A stretch of DNA of 64,000 bases from Gammaproteobacteria bacterium (GTDB lineage: Bacteria; Pseudomonadota; Gammaproteobacteria; Steroidobacterales; PWYM01), in assembly GCA_007693855.1 (NCBI GenBank), contig RECU01000077.1:62001-126000 (forward strand), given 5' to 3'. Position 1 is the first letter of the stretch, and every line of letters starts with the position of its first letter. This document shows positions 36,194 through 45,889 of this stretch, piece after piece. The notes below the pieces were generated by a model. It was not told where the DNA came from, did not search any database, and was given only the letters and a program-made list of their open reading frames with translations. The position numbers were made by a program, and so were the translations under genes.

Positions 36194-38350
36194 ATGGTCT
36201 TCGACGGTGATGCCGTCAGTTCTCCACCCGCGCCGGCGCAGGCCCTGACCGAGGCGCTGGCCTGCGGTGATGCCGCGGCCGTGCGCGCCGCGCTGGCGGG
36301 AGCGTCGGAGACGCGCGCGCTCGCCGAGCGGGTCGAGGGCATCTGCCAGACCCTGCGGGCACTTGGCCTCGAACAGGGCCTCGACGAGGCCGTCACCCTG
36401 TACGTGTGCATGGATGCCGGGCTGTGCCAGGCCGACCGCCTGCGGGGCCGCGCAGACCCCACCGCGCTGCAACTGGCCGAGGATCTGACCCGTCTGGGGG
36501 ATCTTGGCTTCCGCGAGGACTGGTCGAGCGAAGACGGCCTGCTGCCACAGCAGGCCGAGGCCCTCCGGCGCATGCTGCTGGCCCTGGTGGCCGATGTCAG
36601 GCTGGTGCTGGTGAAGCTGGCCGACCAACTGTGGCGCCTGTACGCTGCGCGCGAAGAAAGCCCGGCACTCCAGCGACGGCTCGGCGCCGAGACTCGGGAA
36701 ATCTTCGCGCCGCTGGCCAACCGGCTCGGGGTCTGGCAGCTGAAATGGCAACTCGAGGATATGGCGTTCCGCTTTCTCGAGCCCGAGCGCTATCGCGACA
36801 TCGCGACCCGTCTGCAGGAACGCCGCGCCGACCGCGAACGCTACATCGACGAGTTCTGCACCGCGCTGGACAGGGCGCTGCAAGAGGCCGGCATCGACGG
36901 TGAAGTGAGCGGCCGACCGAAGCATATCTTCAGTATCTGGAAGAAAATGCAGCGCAAGCGTCTGCGCTTCGAGGAACTGTTCGACATTCGCGCCGTGCGC
37001 GTGCTGGTGGACAGCGTCGGGGCCTGCTACGGCGCACTGGGCACGGTACACAGTCTCTGGACGCCGATTCCGGGCGAGTTCGACGACTACATCGCCTCAC
37101 CCAAGGACAATGGCTACCGATCGCTGCACACCGCGGTCATCGGCCCCGGTCGCCGCGCCATCGAAGTGCAGATCCGCACCCGCGAAATGCACGCCCGTGC
37201 TGAACTGGGGATCGCAGCGCACTGGCGCTACAAGGAGGGCGTGGCCCATAACGTCGCCTTCGATGAAAAGATCGCCCGCCTGCGCCGCTTGCTCGAGCCC
37301 GACGCCAGCGACGAACACGGCAGTGACTTCATCGACCGGTTCAAGTCCGAGCTGTTCGATGACCGGATTTTCGTCTTCAGTCCCAAGGGAGATGTCATCG
37401 AACTCCCCGCGGGCGCCACACCCCTGGATTTCGCCTACGCGGTGCATACCGATGTCGGTCACCGGTGTCGTGGTGCCAAGGTGCAGGGGCGGATGGTCCC
37501 GTTGACTCACGCGTTGGCCAGTGGCGATCGCGTGGAGATCATCACCGCAAAAAATGGTCAGCCGAGCCGCGACTGGCTGATTCCGCAGCTGGGCTATCTG
37601 GCCTCGCCGCGCAGCCGCGCCAAAGTACGTGCGTGGTTCCGGCTGCAGGACAAGGCGCTCAACCGGCGTGAGGGCCGTGCGGCAATCGACCGCGAGCTCT
37701 CGCGTCTGGACCTGCGCGACTTTCCGGTGCAAAAGCTCGCCGATGTCATGGGTTTTGCCGATATCGACGCGCTCTCGCTGGCGCTAGGTGCCGGCGATGT
37801 CACACAGGCGGCGGTGGCGGGCGCGCTGCAACGCGAGTCGGGCAAGCTGCGATCGCCGGGGACCTCGCCGAGACGACGGCCGCGGCCCCAGCGCAGCGGC
37901 GGGGGCGTGGTGCTGCGTGGCGTTGGTGACCTGATGAGTCATCTCGCACAGTGCTGCAGACCGGTGCCGCCGGAGCCGGTTCGGGGCTACATCACCGTTG
38001 GACGAGGGCTGTCGGTGCATCGCGCAGACTGCCGTAATCTGGAGTCACTTGCCGCCCAGCACCCCGAGCGCGTGGTCGAGGTGTCATGGGATGTCGACGC
38101 GAATGACGGCGGCAGCTACACCGTCGAGATCGAGGTCCTGGCCGAGGACCGGCAGGGGCTGCTACGCGATATCACCTCGATGATGGCCGACGAAAAAGTC
38201 AGCATCCTGGGTGCCCGGACCCGTTCGGACACCCGTCATCAGCGGGCCACCCTCCGCCTGGAAGTCACTGTCGACAGCGTCGCCCAGACCGAGCGACTGC
38301 TGCGTCGTCTCGAGCAGATCCCAAGCGTCATCAGCGCCCGACGCGACTGA
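36194..38350 (+). CDS. relA: RelA, (p)ppGpp synthetase (hydrolase domain degenerate)
   Basis: A 718-residue RelA/SpoT homologue. The N-terminal region corresponds to the HD hydrolase domain, but no HD-x-VED signature can be found. The synthetase domain is intact: GRPKHIFSIWKKMQRKRLRFEELFDIRAVRVLV, YIASPKDNGYRSLHTAV, EVQIRTREMHARAELGIAAHWRYKEG. EFDD at about 295-298 matches the EXDD signature of monofunctional RelA, as opposed to RXKD of SpoT. TGS (about 385-450; FVFSPKGDVIELPAGATPLDFAYAVHTDVGHRC) and a C-terminal ACT domain follow. It makes ppGpp at stalled ribosomes. ATG 36194 is preferred over an in-frame TTG 36188; neither has a clear ribosome site. Confidence 0.94.
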   Translation: MVFDGDAVSSPPAPAQALTEALACGDAAAVRAALAGASETRALAERVEGICQTLRALGLEQGLDEAVTLYVCMDAGLCQADRLRGRADPTALQLAEDLTRLGDLGFREDWSSEDGLLPQQAEALRRMLLALVADVRLVLVKLADQLWRLYAAREESPALQRRLGAETREIFAPLANRLGVWQLKWQLEDMAFRFLEPERYRDIATRLQERRADRERYIDEFCTALDRALQEAGIDGEVSGRPKHIFSIWKKMQRKRLRFEELFDIRAVRVLVDSVGACYGALGTVHSLWTPIPGEFDDYIASPKDNGYRSLHTAVIGPGRRAIEVQIRTREMHARAELGIAAHWRYKEGVAHNVAFDEKIARLRRLLEPDASDEHGSDFIDRFKSELFDDRIFVFSPKGDVIELPAGATPLDFAYAVHTDVGHRCRGAKVQGRMVPLTHALASGDRVEIITAKNGQPSRDWLIPQLGYLASPRSRAKVRAWFRLQDKALNRREGRAAIDRELSRLDLRDFPVQKLADVMGFADIDALSLALGAGDVTQAAVAGALQRESGKLRSPGTSPRRRPRPQRSGGGVVLRGVGDLMSHLAQCCRPVPPEPVRGYITVGRGLSVHRADCRNLESLAAQHPERVVEVSWDVDANDGGSYTVEIEVLAEDRQGLLRDITSMMADEKVSILGARTRSDTRHQRATLRLEVTVDSVAQTERLLRRLEQIPSVISARRD

Positions 38351-38617
38351 TCTGCCGGTCACCGGCGGGCGCGATACCGCCCGCGCAACGCCACTCATCA
38401 CCGATACGCGGTGATTTCAGGCCTGCCAGAGACAGTCTCTGGGGACCGGCGTAACGCCCTGTGCAGCGGTTGATTTTCGGGAGTCCGAGCCCGTCGGCCG
38501 TGCGTTTGCCTGCACGCACGTAACCCGTTTGGGGTTCACATCCGGGCTCAGGTCGCTAGACTGCTCCGCTTTCGCCATTGGCCCACGAGAAGGAAACACG
38601 CTATCGGGAGATAGAGC
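38351..38617 (+). other. Intergenic region between relA and the TonB-dependent receptor
   Basis: The largest gap in the window, 267 bases. It holds a 7-bp hairpin at 38365-38384 (gcgggcg, 6-base loop, cgcccgc) that may end the relA transcript but lacks a T-run, a weak tcacc/ggtga dyad near 38398-38414, and the receptor promoter at 38535-38562. No convincing small ORF is seen. Confidence 0.5.
38535..38562 (+). promoter_or_regulatory. Candidate promoter of the receptor-sulfotransferase-cysDN operon
   Basis: TTCACA 38535-38540 and TAGACT 38557-38562 with a 16-base spacer. The predicted transcript start near 38569 leaves a ~49-base leader containing GGGAG about 8 bases before ATG 38618. No Fur-box-like or other operator dyad was obvious. 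Confidence 0.45.
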
Positions 38618-41119
38618 ATGCCTCGAATAAAAAGGCTGAATGCCGCCGTCATGACTGCATTCGCCGCATCGGCTGCGGCCCCCGCCGCCTACGCCGCCAC
38701 AGAAGAAATCATCGTCACGGCAACCAAGCGCGAAGCCTCCGCGCAGGATATCCCGGTTGCAGTCCAGGCTCTCGACCAGGCCGCCATCACCGATCTCAAC
38801 CTCGGTAACTTCGACGACGTCATCCGGTTCCTGCCGAACGTCTCCTCCGGCGGCCGCGGACCCGGGCAGTCCACCGTCTACATCCGGGGCATGGCCGTGG
38901 AACCGATCACCGTGCTGCTGTCCGGTGCCCAGGGGAGCGTACCCAACGTCGCGCTGTACCTCGATGAACAGCCGGTTACCGCGCCGGGCCGCAATCTCGA
39001 CGTGTATGCCGCCGACATGCAGCGTATCGAGGTGCTGCCCGGGCCGCAGGGCACGCTGTTCGGGGCCAGTTCCCAGGCGGGCACGGTCCGCATGATCACC
39101 AACAAGCCGAATTTCGAAGGGTTTTCAGCGGGTGTCGATGCGTCGATCGCCGACACCCGCAAGGGCGACCTGAGCTCCGGTCTCGAGGCCTATGTGAACC
39201 TGCCGGTGACCGAGACGTTTGCATTGCGCGGTGCGTTCTACAATGTCCGTCGAGGCGGTTACATCGATAATGTGTTCGGTACGTTCACCACCGATCCGTC
39301 GATCAACCCGGATTCGAATGCAACGCCTGCTGCTGTGAGCTATGACGAGGCGAGCAATCTTGCCCTGGCTGAAGACAACTTCAACGGCGGCTTCTACCAG
39401 GGCTTTCGCCTGGGCGGGCTCTACCTGATCAACGACGACTGGGACCTGCTGGTGCAGCATACCCGCCAGGAGCTCGGGGCCGATGGCGTGTTCGACTACG
39501 ACCCGGAGGTGGGGGATCTGCAGGCGACGCGCTTTTTCCCGGACCGCCTGCGCGACGAGTTCAATCTCACCAGCTGGACGCTCAACGGCCGCCTCGGCAT
39601 GCTTGATGTCATCTACACCGGTGGCTATCTCGACCGCGAGATCAACCAGTCGGTGGACTACACCGGCTACAACAACTCCGGCGCATTCATCAGCTATTAC
39701 ACCTGCACCTACGACAACCCCGCCTACATCGTGAACTACGGCATCGATCCGAGGTTCATCACGCCCGGCGGTCGCGAGTGCCGCACGCCGGTGAAGGGCG
39801 TGCAGATCTACCAGGAGCAGGAGCGCTTCACGCATGAGTTGCGCATCAACACACCGGTGGAGAATCGCTGGCGGCTCACGGCAGGCGTGTTCTATGACGA
39901 TTTCGAAATCCGTACCCAGGATGACTATCTTTACCTCGCCGTGACCGAGCTTGGCTTTGCACCCAATACGCCGATTGCCGGTGCGGCGGCCAACAACCCG
40001 AACACACGTGCCCCTGGCGTCGCGTTTTTCAATGATGTGATCCGCACCGAAGAACAGCTTGCCGTGTTCGGTGAGCTCACCTTGGACGTGATCCCGCAAC
40101 TCCTCGAGGTGACCCTGGGCCTGCGGTATTACGACCTCAAGCAGGAGTTCCGTGGCCAGTCGAGTTTCGCCAGCGGGATTTTTGCGGGCTCCATCGACCA
40201 GGGCTCCGGCCGTAACTACGACAACGCCGGCAGTGTCAACGCGCCGGGTTTCGATCCGGACGCGCCGCCCGCGCCCGGGGCGGTTGACCCGGCCGTGCCC
40301 GGCCACAGCACCGACCCCTTGAAGCTGACAGGCTGGATACCGAAACTGACGGTCAACGTCACGCCAACCGATGACGCGCTGCTGTATTTCACCTATTCGG
40401 AGGGCTTCCGGCCGGGTGGCTTCAACCGCGGCGGCGGGGTGTATTCGCTGAACCTCGACTTCCCGACGGTACCCACCACGTACGACACCGATGATGTGAA
40501 GAACTACGAGTTCGGCTGGAAGAGCCGGTGGCTGGATGGGCGCCTGCGCTTCAATGGCAGCCTGTACTACATTGACTGGACCGACATGCAGGTCAGCCGC
40601 TTCGATCCGGAAAACGTCTCCATCCTGACGTTCATCGAGAACTCCGCGGACTCGGAAATCTGGGGCCTCGAGGGCGATGTCGCCTGGGCGGCCACCGAGA
40701 ACCTCACCCTGTTCGGTGCGTTCTCCTACAACGACACCGAACTCAAGGCAGTTTCGGCGCAGATCGTGGAACTGCCCGAGGAAGGTGCGCGTCTGCCGCT
40801 CACGCCGGAATTCCAGGGCAATGTACGCGCCCGTTACGACTGGGGTGCGGTGGGCTACGAGTGGCACGTGCAGAGCGCGGTGCAGTACGCTAGTTCCAGC
40901 TTCAGCTCGCTGATCGTGCAGGAGCGGGAGAAACAGGACTCGTATACGACGCTTGATCTCTCGGCGGGCGTGGCGCGGGACAACTGGAGCGCCGGGCTGT
41001 ACATCGAGAACGTGACCGACAAGCGCGCCGAAGTGTTCATCAATTCGCAGGACGACATCCGGCGGATCGCGACCAACCGACCACGTACCGCAAGCCTGCG
41101 GTTCTCGGTGGACTTCTAG
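38618..41119 (+). CDS. TonB-dependent outer-membrane receptor
   Basis: An 833-residue TonB-dependent receptor. A signal peptide (about 1-27, ending AAYAA) is followed directly by a TonB box-like EEIIVTATKREASAQDIPVAVQALD. The plug domain has DVIRFLPNVSSGGRGPGQSTVYIRGMAV and RIEVLPGPQGTLFGASSQAGTVRMITNKP. The 22-strand barrel (FTYSEGFRPGGFNRGG, WKSRWLDGRLRFNGSLYYIDWTDMQ) ends in SLRFSVDF with terminal Phe. Receptors with this wording are numerous in marine and sphingomonad-like bacteria and import siderophores, glycans or other bulky nutrients; the ligand cannot be told. The next gene begins 7 bases after its stop, so the receptor heads a four-gene operon with sulfation genes. Confidence 0.95.
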   Translation: MPRIKRLNAAVMTAFAASAAAPAAYAATEEIIVTATKREASAQDIPVAVQALDQAAITDLNLGNFDDVIRFLPNVSSGGRGPGQSTVYIRGMAVEPITVLLSGAQGSVPNVALYLDEQPVTAPGRNLDVYAADMQRIEVLPGPQGTLFGASSQAGTVRMITNKPNFEGFSAGVDASIADTRKGDLSSGLEAYVNLPVTETFALRGAFYNVRRGGYIDNVFGTFTTDPSINPDSNATPAAVSYDEASNLALAEDNFNGGFYQGFRLGGLYLINDDWDLLVQHTRQELGADGVFDYDPEVGDLQATRFFPDRLRDEFNLTSWTLNGRLGMLDVIYTGGYLDREINQSVDYTGYNNSGAFISYYTCTYDNPAYIVNYGIDPRFITPGGRECRTPVKGVQIYQEQERFTHELRINTPVENRWRLTAGVFYDDFEIRTQDDYLYLAVTELGFAPNTPIAGAAANNPNTRAPGVAFFNDVIRTEEQLAVFGELTLDVIPQLLEVTLGLRYYDLKQEFRGQSSFASGIFAGSIDQGSGRNYDNAGSVNAPGFDPDAPPAPGAVDPAVPGHSTDPLKLTGWIPKLTVNVTPTDDALLYFTYSEGFRPGGFNRGGGVYSLNLDFPTVPTTYDTDDVKNYEFGWKSRWLDGRLRFNGSLYYIDWTDMQVSRFDPENVSILTFIENSADSEIWGLEGDVAWAATENLTLFGAFSYNDTELKAVSAQIVELPEEGARLPLTPEFQGNVRARYDWGAVGYEWHVQSAVQYASSSFSSLIVQEREKQDSYTTLDLSAGVARDNWSAGLYIENVTDKRAEVFINSQDDIRRIATNRPRTASLRFSVDF

Positions 41120-41126
41120 GTGTGGC

Positions 41127-43118
41127 GTGAACACTCTGGAGGCTGAAGAAGAGCCCGCGCGTCGCGCGCGGGAACTGCTTCAGCTGGGCCAGGCGGGGGC
41201 CGCTGCGCTGACGGCGGAGCGTGCCCTCGCCGACGCCCCGCGGGATCGTGACCTGCTGTACATCCTGGCGGTCGCGCAGCGCTACGGGCGCCAGTACGAG
41301 GCTGCAGACCAGACCCTGCAGCGTCTCCTGGAAGTGACACCGGGGTATGGCCGGGCGTTTCAGGAGCTCGGGCACCTGCGCCGCCGCCAGGCACGTGACG
41401 CCGAGGCGATGCAGGCCTACCAGCAGGCCGTGGTCGCCAATCCGGGGCTGCCGGCGAGCTGGAAAGCGTTGGCCGATCTGCAGACCCGCCATGGCCTGGT
41501 CCGCGAGGCCGCCAACTCCAGAGCACAGCACGAACGACTGCTGGGGCTGCCGCCTGAGCTGGTCTCGGTCACGAGTTTCATGCATGAGGGCAAGCTCTAC
41601 AAGGCCGAGCAGCTGTGCCGGGCCTTCCTGCAGCGCGAGCCGCATCATCCTGAGGCCATGCGCCTGCTCGCGGCTCTCGGGGTCCGGCTGCATGTGCTCG
41701 ACGACGCCGAGTTTCTGCTGGAGAGCGTGCTGGAGTTCAAGCCCGATTTCCTGCTGGCGCGTATCGATTACGTGGACGTGCTGCAGCGGCGGCAGAAGTA
41801 CGCCAGAGCCCTCGAGGAGGCCCGGACGATCCTGACGACCGATCCGGCAAACCCGGCGTTTCGCAGCCTGTTCGCCAATCAATGCATGACGGTGGGCGAT
41901 TACCCACAGGCCCTGCAGCTCTACGACGAACTGCTGGCTGAAACCCCGGACAACCCGCAACTGAATCTGGTGCGTGGCCATGCGCTCAAGACCATCGGCC
42001 GCCAAGCCGAGGCGATCGATGCTTACCGCCGGGCCGCCGCAGGCCGACCCGGTTTCGGCGATGCGTACTGGAGCCTGGCCAACCTCAAGACCTATCGCTT
42101 CGAGGACCGTGAAGTGGCTGCGATGCGCGAGCAGGAGGCCCTGCCGGGCCTGGTCAGCGAAGACCGCTATCACCTCTGCTTCGCGCTCGGCAAGGCTCTC
42201 GAAGACCGCGCCTGCTACGAAGAGGCGTTCGGCTACTACACCCGTGGCAACACGCTGAAACGCGAGACGCTGCGCTACAGCACCGAACGCACCGAGCTCG
42301 AGTTCCAACGCCAGGCCGAGGTCTGCACCGTGGAGATGCTCGCCGCACGCGCAGGCCAGGGGCATCCCGGGGAGGATCCGATTTTCATCGTCGGTCTCCC
42401 GCGGGCGGGCTCCACGCTGATCGAGCAGATCCTCGCGTCCCATTCCCAGGTGGACGGGACCCTCGAGCTGCCGAACATTCTGGCCATCGCGCATCGCCTG
42501 CGTGGCCGGCGGCGGGTCGATGAGCAGCCACTCTACCCGGGCGTGCTGAGCGAGCTGTCCCCGGAACAACTGCACGAACTCGGCGAGGAATACCTGCGGG
42601 ACACGGCGGTCCATCGTCAGGGCGCACCACGGTTCACGGACAAGATGCCGAACAACTTTCGGCATATCGGCCTGATCAGTCTGATCCTGCCGAATGCCAG
42701 GATCATCGATGCCCGTCGCCACCCGATGGCCTGCTGTTTCAGCGGCTACAAGCAGCTGTTTGCCGAAGGCCAGGAATTCACCTATGACCTCGATGATCTC
42801 GGTCGTTACTACCGCGGCTATGTCGAGCTGATGGACCACTGGGACCGGGTGTTGCCAGGTCGGATTCTGCGGGTCCAGCACGAGCAGCTGGTGGATAACT
42901 TCGAGCACGAGGTCAGGCGGTTGCTGGAGTTCTGTGGTCTGCCCTTCGAGCAGGACTGCCTGGAATTCCACCGCACCCGCAGAGTCGTGCGCACGGCCAG
43001 TTCCGAGCAGGTACGCCGCCCCCTGAACCGCGAAGGCCTCGAGCAATGGCGGCATTTCTCACCGTGGCTCGGGCCGCTGGAGCGCGCCCTGGGTCCGGCG
43101 CTGGTCGAGGCGCCGTGA
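41127..43118 (+). CDS. TPR-repeat sulfotransferase
   Basis: A 663-residue two-part protein. Residues about 1-400 are tandem TPR helices (RDLLYILAVAQRYGRQYEAADQTLQRLL, AFQELGHLRRRQARDAEAMQAYQQAV, ...NLVRGHALKTIGRQAEAIDAYRRA). Residues about 410-655 are a PAPS-dependent sulfotransferase: the 5'-phosphosulfate loop is DPIFIVGLPRAGSTLIEQILASHSQV, and the 3'-phosphate region is NARIIDARRHPMACCFSGY. It transfers sulfate from PAPS to an unknown acceptor, with TPRs likely to bind a protein or peptide substrate. The start is GTG 41127 with AGGTG just upstream. cysD follows after 21 bases, which supplies PAPS in the same transcript. Confidence 0.9.
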   Translation: MNTLEAEEEPARRARELLQLGQAGAAALTAERALADAPRDRDLLYILAVAQRYGRQYEAADQTLQRLLEVTPGYGRAFQELGHLRRRQARDAEAMQAYQQAVVANPGLPASWKALADLQTRHGLVREAANSRAQHERLLGLPPELVSVTSFMHEGKLYKAEQLCRAFLQREPHHPEAMRLLAALGVRLHVLDDAEFLLESVLEFKPDFLLARIDYVDVLQRRQKYARALEEARTILTTDPANPAFRSLFANQCMTVGDYPQALQLYDELLAETPDNPQLNLVRGHALKTIGRQAEAIDAYRRAAAGRPGFGDAYWSLANLKTYRFEDREVAAMREQEALPGLVSEDRYHLCFALGKALEDRACYEEAFGYYTRGNTLKRETLRYSTERTELEFQRQAEVCTVEMLAARAGQGHPGEDPIFIVGLPRAGSTLIEQILASHSQVDGTLELPNILAIAHRLRGRRRVDEQPLYPGVLSELSPEQLHELGEEYLRDTAVHRQGAPRFTDKMPNNFRHIGLISLILPNARIIDARRHPMACCFSGYKQLFAEGQEFTYDLDDLGRYYRGYVELMDHWDRVLPGRILRVQHEQLVDNFEHEVRRLLEFCGLPFEQDCLEFHRTRRVVRTASSEQVRRPLNREGLEQWRHFSPWLGPLERALGPALVEAP

Positions 43119-43139
43119 ACCCCATGCAGTCCTGAGCTG

Positions 43140-44048
43140 ATGTCCGCGGCGCCTGCGCCTCTGCTGGCGAGTCTCGAAGCCGAGAGCATCCATATCCTGC
43201 GTGAGGCGCTGGCCGAAGCGGCGCAGCCGGTGCTGCTGTTCTCGCTTGGCAAGGACAGCTGCGTGCTCCTGGAACTGGCCCGGCGGGCGTTCTACCCGGC
43301 TGCCCTGCCCTTCCCGCTTTTGCACATCGACACCAGCTGGAAATTCCGCGAGATGTACACGTTTCGGGAGCGCGTAGCCGGGCAGCCCGGCCTGGAGCTG
43401 CGGGTCCATCGCAATGAGGAGGCGATCGCCCGCGGGGTGACACCGTTCACCCATGGGCCGAGCGACTACACCGCCCTGTTGAAAACCACCGCTTTGCGTG
43501 CCGCCCTCGATCACTTCGGATTTGATCTGGCGATTGGCGGCGCCCGTCGCGATGAGGATCCGGTGCGTGCCAAGGAGCGGATTTTTTCGCTGCGCAGCGC
43601 GCAGCATGGCTGGGAACCCCGGGCACAGCGGGCGGAGCCCTGGTCGTTGTATAACGGCGCCCACCTTCCCGGCGAGAGCGTGCGCGTGTTCCCATTGTCG
43701 AACTGGACCGAGCTCGACGTCTGGCGCTACATCCGCTGGCGCGCAATCGATGTGGTGCCGTTGTATTTCGCCGCTGAGCGCAGCTGTATCGAGCGCCAGG
43801 GCCAGCTGCTGGTGGTGGATGACGCGCGCATGCCGCTCGCAGCGGGTGAACGGCCTGCGCCGCGCCAGGTACGGTTCAGGACACTCGGCTGTTATCCGCT
43901 CACCGCGGCCATGCCCTCCGCTGCCCGCACAGTCGATGACATCATCGCCGAGCTCGAGAGCGACGGTCATGGCGAGCGGCGAGGCCGACTGATCGATCAT
44001 GACGCCCCGGGCGCCATGGAGCGCAAGAAACTGGAGGGATACTTCTGA
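43140..44048 (+). CDS. cysD: Sulfate adenylyltransferase subunit 2
   Basis: A 302-residue ATP-sulfurylase catalytic subunit. The PP-loop [20 protein letters not shown] binds [43 protein letters not shown] and [36 protein letters not shown] match CysD. The C-terminal [23 protein letters not shown] is the standard ending. It forms APS from sulfate and ATP with the CysN GTPase. Its stop overlaps the cysNC start. Confidence 0.97.
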   Translation: MSAAPAPLLASLEAESIHILREALAEAAQPVLLFSLGKDSCVLLELARRAFYPAALPFPLLHIDTSWKFREMYTFRERVAGQPGLELRVHRNEEAIARGVTPFTHGPSDYTALLKTTALRAALDHFGFDLAIGGARRDEDPVRAKERIFSLRSAQHGWEPRAQRAEPWSLYNGAHLPGESVRVFPLSNWTELDVWRYIRWRAIDVVPLYFAAERSCIERQGQLLVVDDARMPLAAGERPAPRQVRFRTLGCYPLTAAMPSAARTVDDIIAELESDGHGERRGRLIDHDAPGAMERKKLEGYF

Positions 44049-45880
44049 GCGCCGGGCCTCGGGACCTGCTGCGACTGGTGATCTGCGGCAGTGTGGACGA
44101 CGGCAAGAGCACCTTGCTGGGGCGCCTTCTGGACGACGCCGGGCTGCTCCATGTTGAGGAACGTGAGCGCCTGCTCACGGCTGATCCGAACTCGCCAGAC
44201 CCGCAATATGCCCGGGTGCTGGATGGACTGCTGGCCGAGCACGCCCAAGGGATCACCATCGATGTCGCCTACCGCAGCATGGAACTCGCGGGGCGTCGTT
44301 ACCTCGTCGCCGACGCGCCCGGCCACCAGCAGTACACCCGTAACATGATCACTGCGGCGACCAGCGCCGATGCGGCGCTGGTGCTCTGCGACGTCACGCA
44401 GGGGCTGACCGCACAGACCCGACGTCATCTCGCACTGCTGGCGGTGCTCGAGGTTCGCCATGTGGCCCTGCTCGTCAACAAGCTGGATCTGGTCGGCTAC
44501 GCACCGGAGGCGTTCCATGCGCTCGCCGACGGCTTCGGCGAGCTCGCCCGGCGCCTTGGCCTGGCCGATGCGCAGAGTCTGCCGGTATCGGCCCTGCACG
44601 GCGAGAACCTGCTCGAGCGAGGGGGCCGCCTCGCATGGTTTGACGGGCCCAGTGTGGCGGCCTACCTGGCCAGCCTGCCGGTACGCGAGCAAATCGTCGG
44701 GCCGCTGCGGCTGCCGGTGCAATGGGTGCACCGCCTCGAGGATGGCAGCCGCGCGCTCGCCGGACGGCTGAGCGGGGCGGGCCTCCGCCCAGGTCAGGCG
44801 GTACGCATCCACCCCGGCAATGCTGAGGCGCGCGTGGTCCGTCTCCTGGCACCCGAGGCTGACCTGCCCGAGGCGGCCCCCGGCAGTTCGGTGCTCGTCA
44901 CGCTCGATCAGCCTGTCGATGCTTCGCGGGGCAGCGTGCTGGCAGGCAGCGAGGAGCCGCCCACCGTCACCGACCAGTTCCAGGCGACACTGATCTGGCT
45001 TGGTCGGCAGCCCTTGTACGCCGGGCGTCGCTACACCCTGAAACTCGGCACCACGCGTGTCGGCGCCTCGGTGACCGATATCCGGCACCGCCTCGATCCC
45101 ACCGATCTCTCAGCGACACCCGCACGCGAGCTCGGCGTGCACGAGATTGGCGTCTGCAACCTCGCCCTGGATCGTCCCGTGCCGCTGGATGCGTTCAGGG
45201 ACAGCCGGGAGACCGGGTCATTCATTCTGATCGACCCGTTCGACCACGATACCGTGGCTGCCGGGATGGTGAGGCATGCCTTGCGGCGTGCCGCCACCCT
45301 GCACTGGCAGCAGGCAGTCGTGGATCGACATGCGCGGGCCGCCATGAAGGGACAGCAGCCTTTCGTACTCTGGTTTACCGGCCTGTCCGGCGCCGGCAAA
45401 TCCACCATCGCCAACCTGGTCGAGCAGCGCCTGCACGCCAAGGGGCGACATACGTTCCTGATGGACGGTGACAATCTCCGGCAGGGACTGAACCGGGATC
45501 TCGGCTTTACCCCGGGCGACCGGGTCGAAAACATTCGCCGCAGCGCGGAGGTCGCGCGGCTCATGACCGAGGCTGGACTGATCGTACTCACGGCCTTCAT
45601 CTCGCCCTACCGCGCCGAGCGCGAGATGGCGCGCGAACTGTTCCCGGCTGACGCCTTTCTGGAGGTGTTCGTGGACGCGCCGCTGTCCCTGGTCGAGGCC
45701 CGTGATCCCAAAGGGCTCTACGCGCGGGCGCGCCGGGGTGAGCTGGTGAACTTTACCGGGCTGGATGCGCCCTATGAGCGCCCGACGCATCCGGACATCC
45801 ACCTCGACACGGCGCGTGACAGCGCAGATGTCGCGGCGGACGCGGTACTCGAGGAGCTGCGCCGCCGCGACCTGATCTGA
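44045..45880 (+). CDS. cysNC: Bifunctional sulfate adenylyltransferase GTPase subunit / APS kinase (probable CTG start)
   Basis: About 611 residues. The N-terminal CysN GTPase has the P-loop [16 protein letters not shown] (about 14-29), [12 protein letters not shown] (switch II) and NKLDLVGY. The C-terminal CysC kinase has [13 protein letters not shown] (about 446), [15 protein letters not shown] and [11 protein letters not shown]. Together with CysD it makes APS and then PAPS. Homology ([17 protein letters not shown]) extends upstream of the first GTG in frame (44078). Between the preceding in-frame stop at 44000 and that GTG there is no ATG, GTG or TTG. CTG 44045 has GGAGGG 6 bases upstream and overlaps the cysD TGA by 4 bases, so I take it as the start. 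No cysH, cysI or cysJ is nearby. Confidence 0.9.
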   Translation: MSAGPRDLLRLVICGSVDDGKSTLLGRLLDDAGLLHVEERERLLTADPNSPDPQYARVLDGLLAEHAQGITIDVAYRSMELAGRRYLVADAPGHQQYTRNMITAATSADAALVLCDVTQGLTAQTRRHLALLAVLEVRHVALLVNKLDLVGYAPEAFHALADGFGELARRLGLADAQSLPVSALHGENLLERGGRLAWFDGPSVAAYLASLPVREQIVGPLRLPVQWVHRLEDGSRALAGRLSGAGLRPGQAVRIHPGNAEARVVRLLAPEADLPEAAPGSSVLVTLDQPVDASRGSVLAGSEEPPTVTDQFQATLIWLGRQPLYAGRRYTLKLGTTRVGASVTDIRHRLDPTDLSATPARELGVHEIGVCNLALDRPVPLDAFRDSRETGSFILIDPFDHDTVAAGMVRHALRRAATLHWQQAVVDRHARAAMKGQQPFVLWFTGLSGAGKSTIANLVEQRLHAKGRHTFLMDGDNLRQGLNRDLGFTPGDRVENIRRSAEVARLMTEAGLIVLTAFISPYRAEREMARELFPADAFLEVFVDAPLSLVEARDPKGLYARARRGELVNFTGLDAPYERPTHPDIHLDTARDSADVAADAVLEELRRRDLI

Positions 45881-45889
45881 GGGTGGTGA

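Noticed and set aside
36194-38350. Calling the stringent-response gene spoT
   Set aside because: The EFDD motif and the missing HD signature indicate a RelA-type synthetase.
39125-41134. 669-codon minus-strand frame antisense to the TonB receptor
   Set aside because: The receptor has a signal peptide, plug and terminal Phe; the antisense frame matches nothing.
41040-43055. 671-codon minus-strand frame antisense to the TPR-sulfotransferase
   Set aside because: The plus strand shows TPR periodicity and a PAPS loop; the antisense frame is His/Gln-rich mirror coding.
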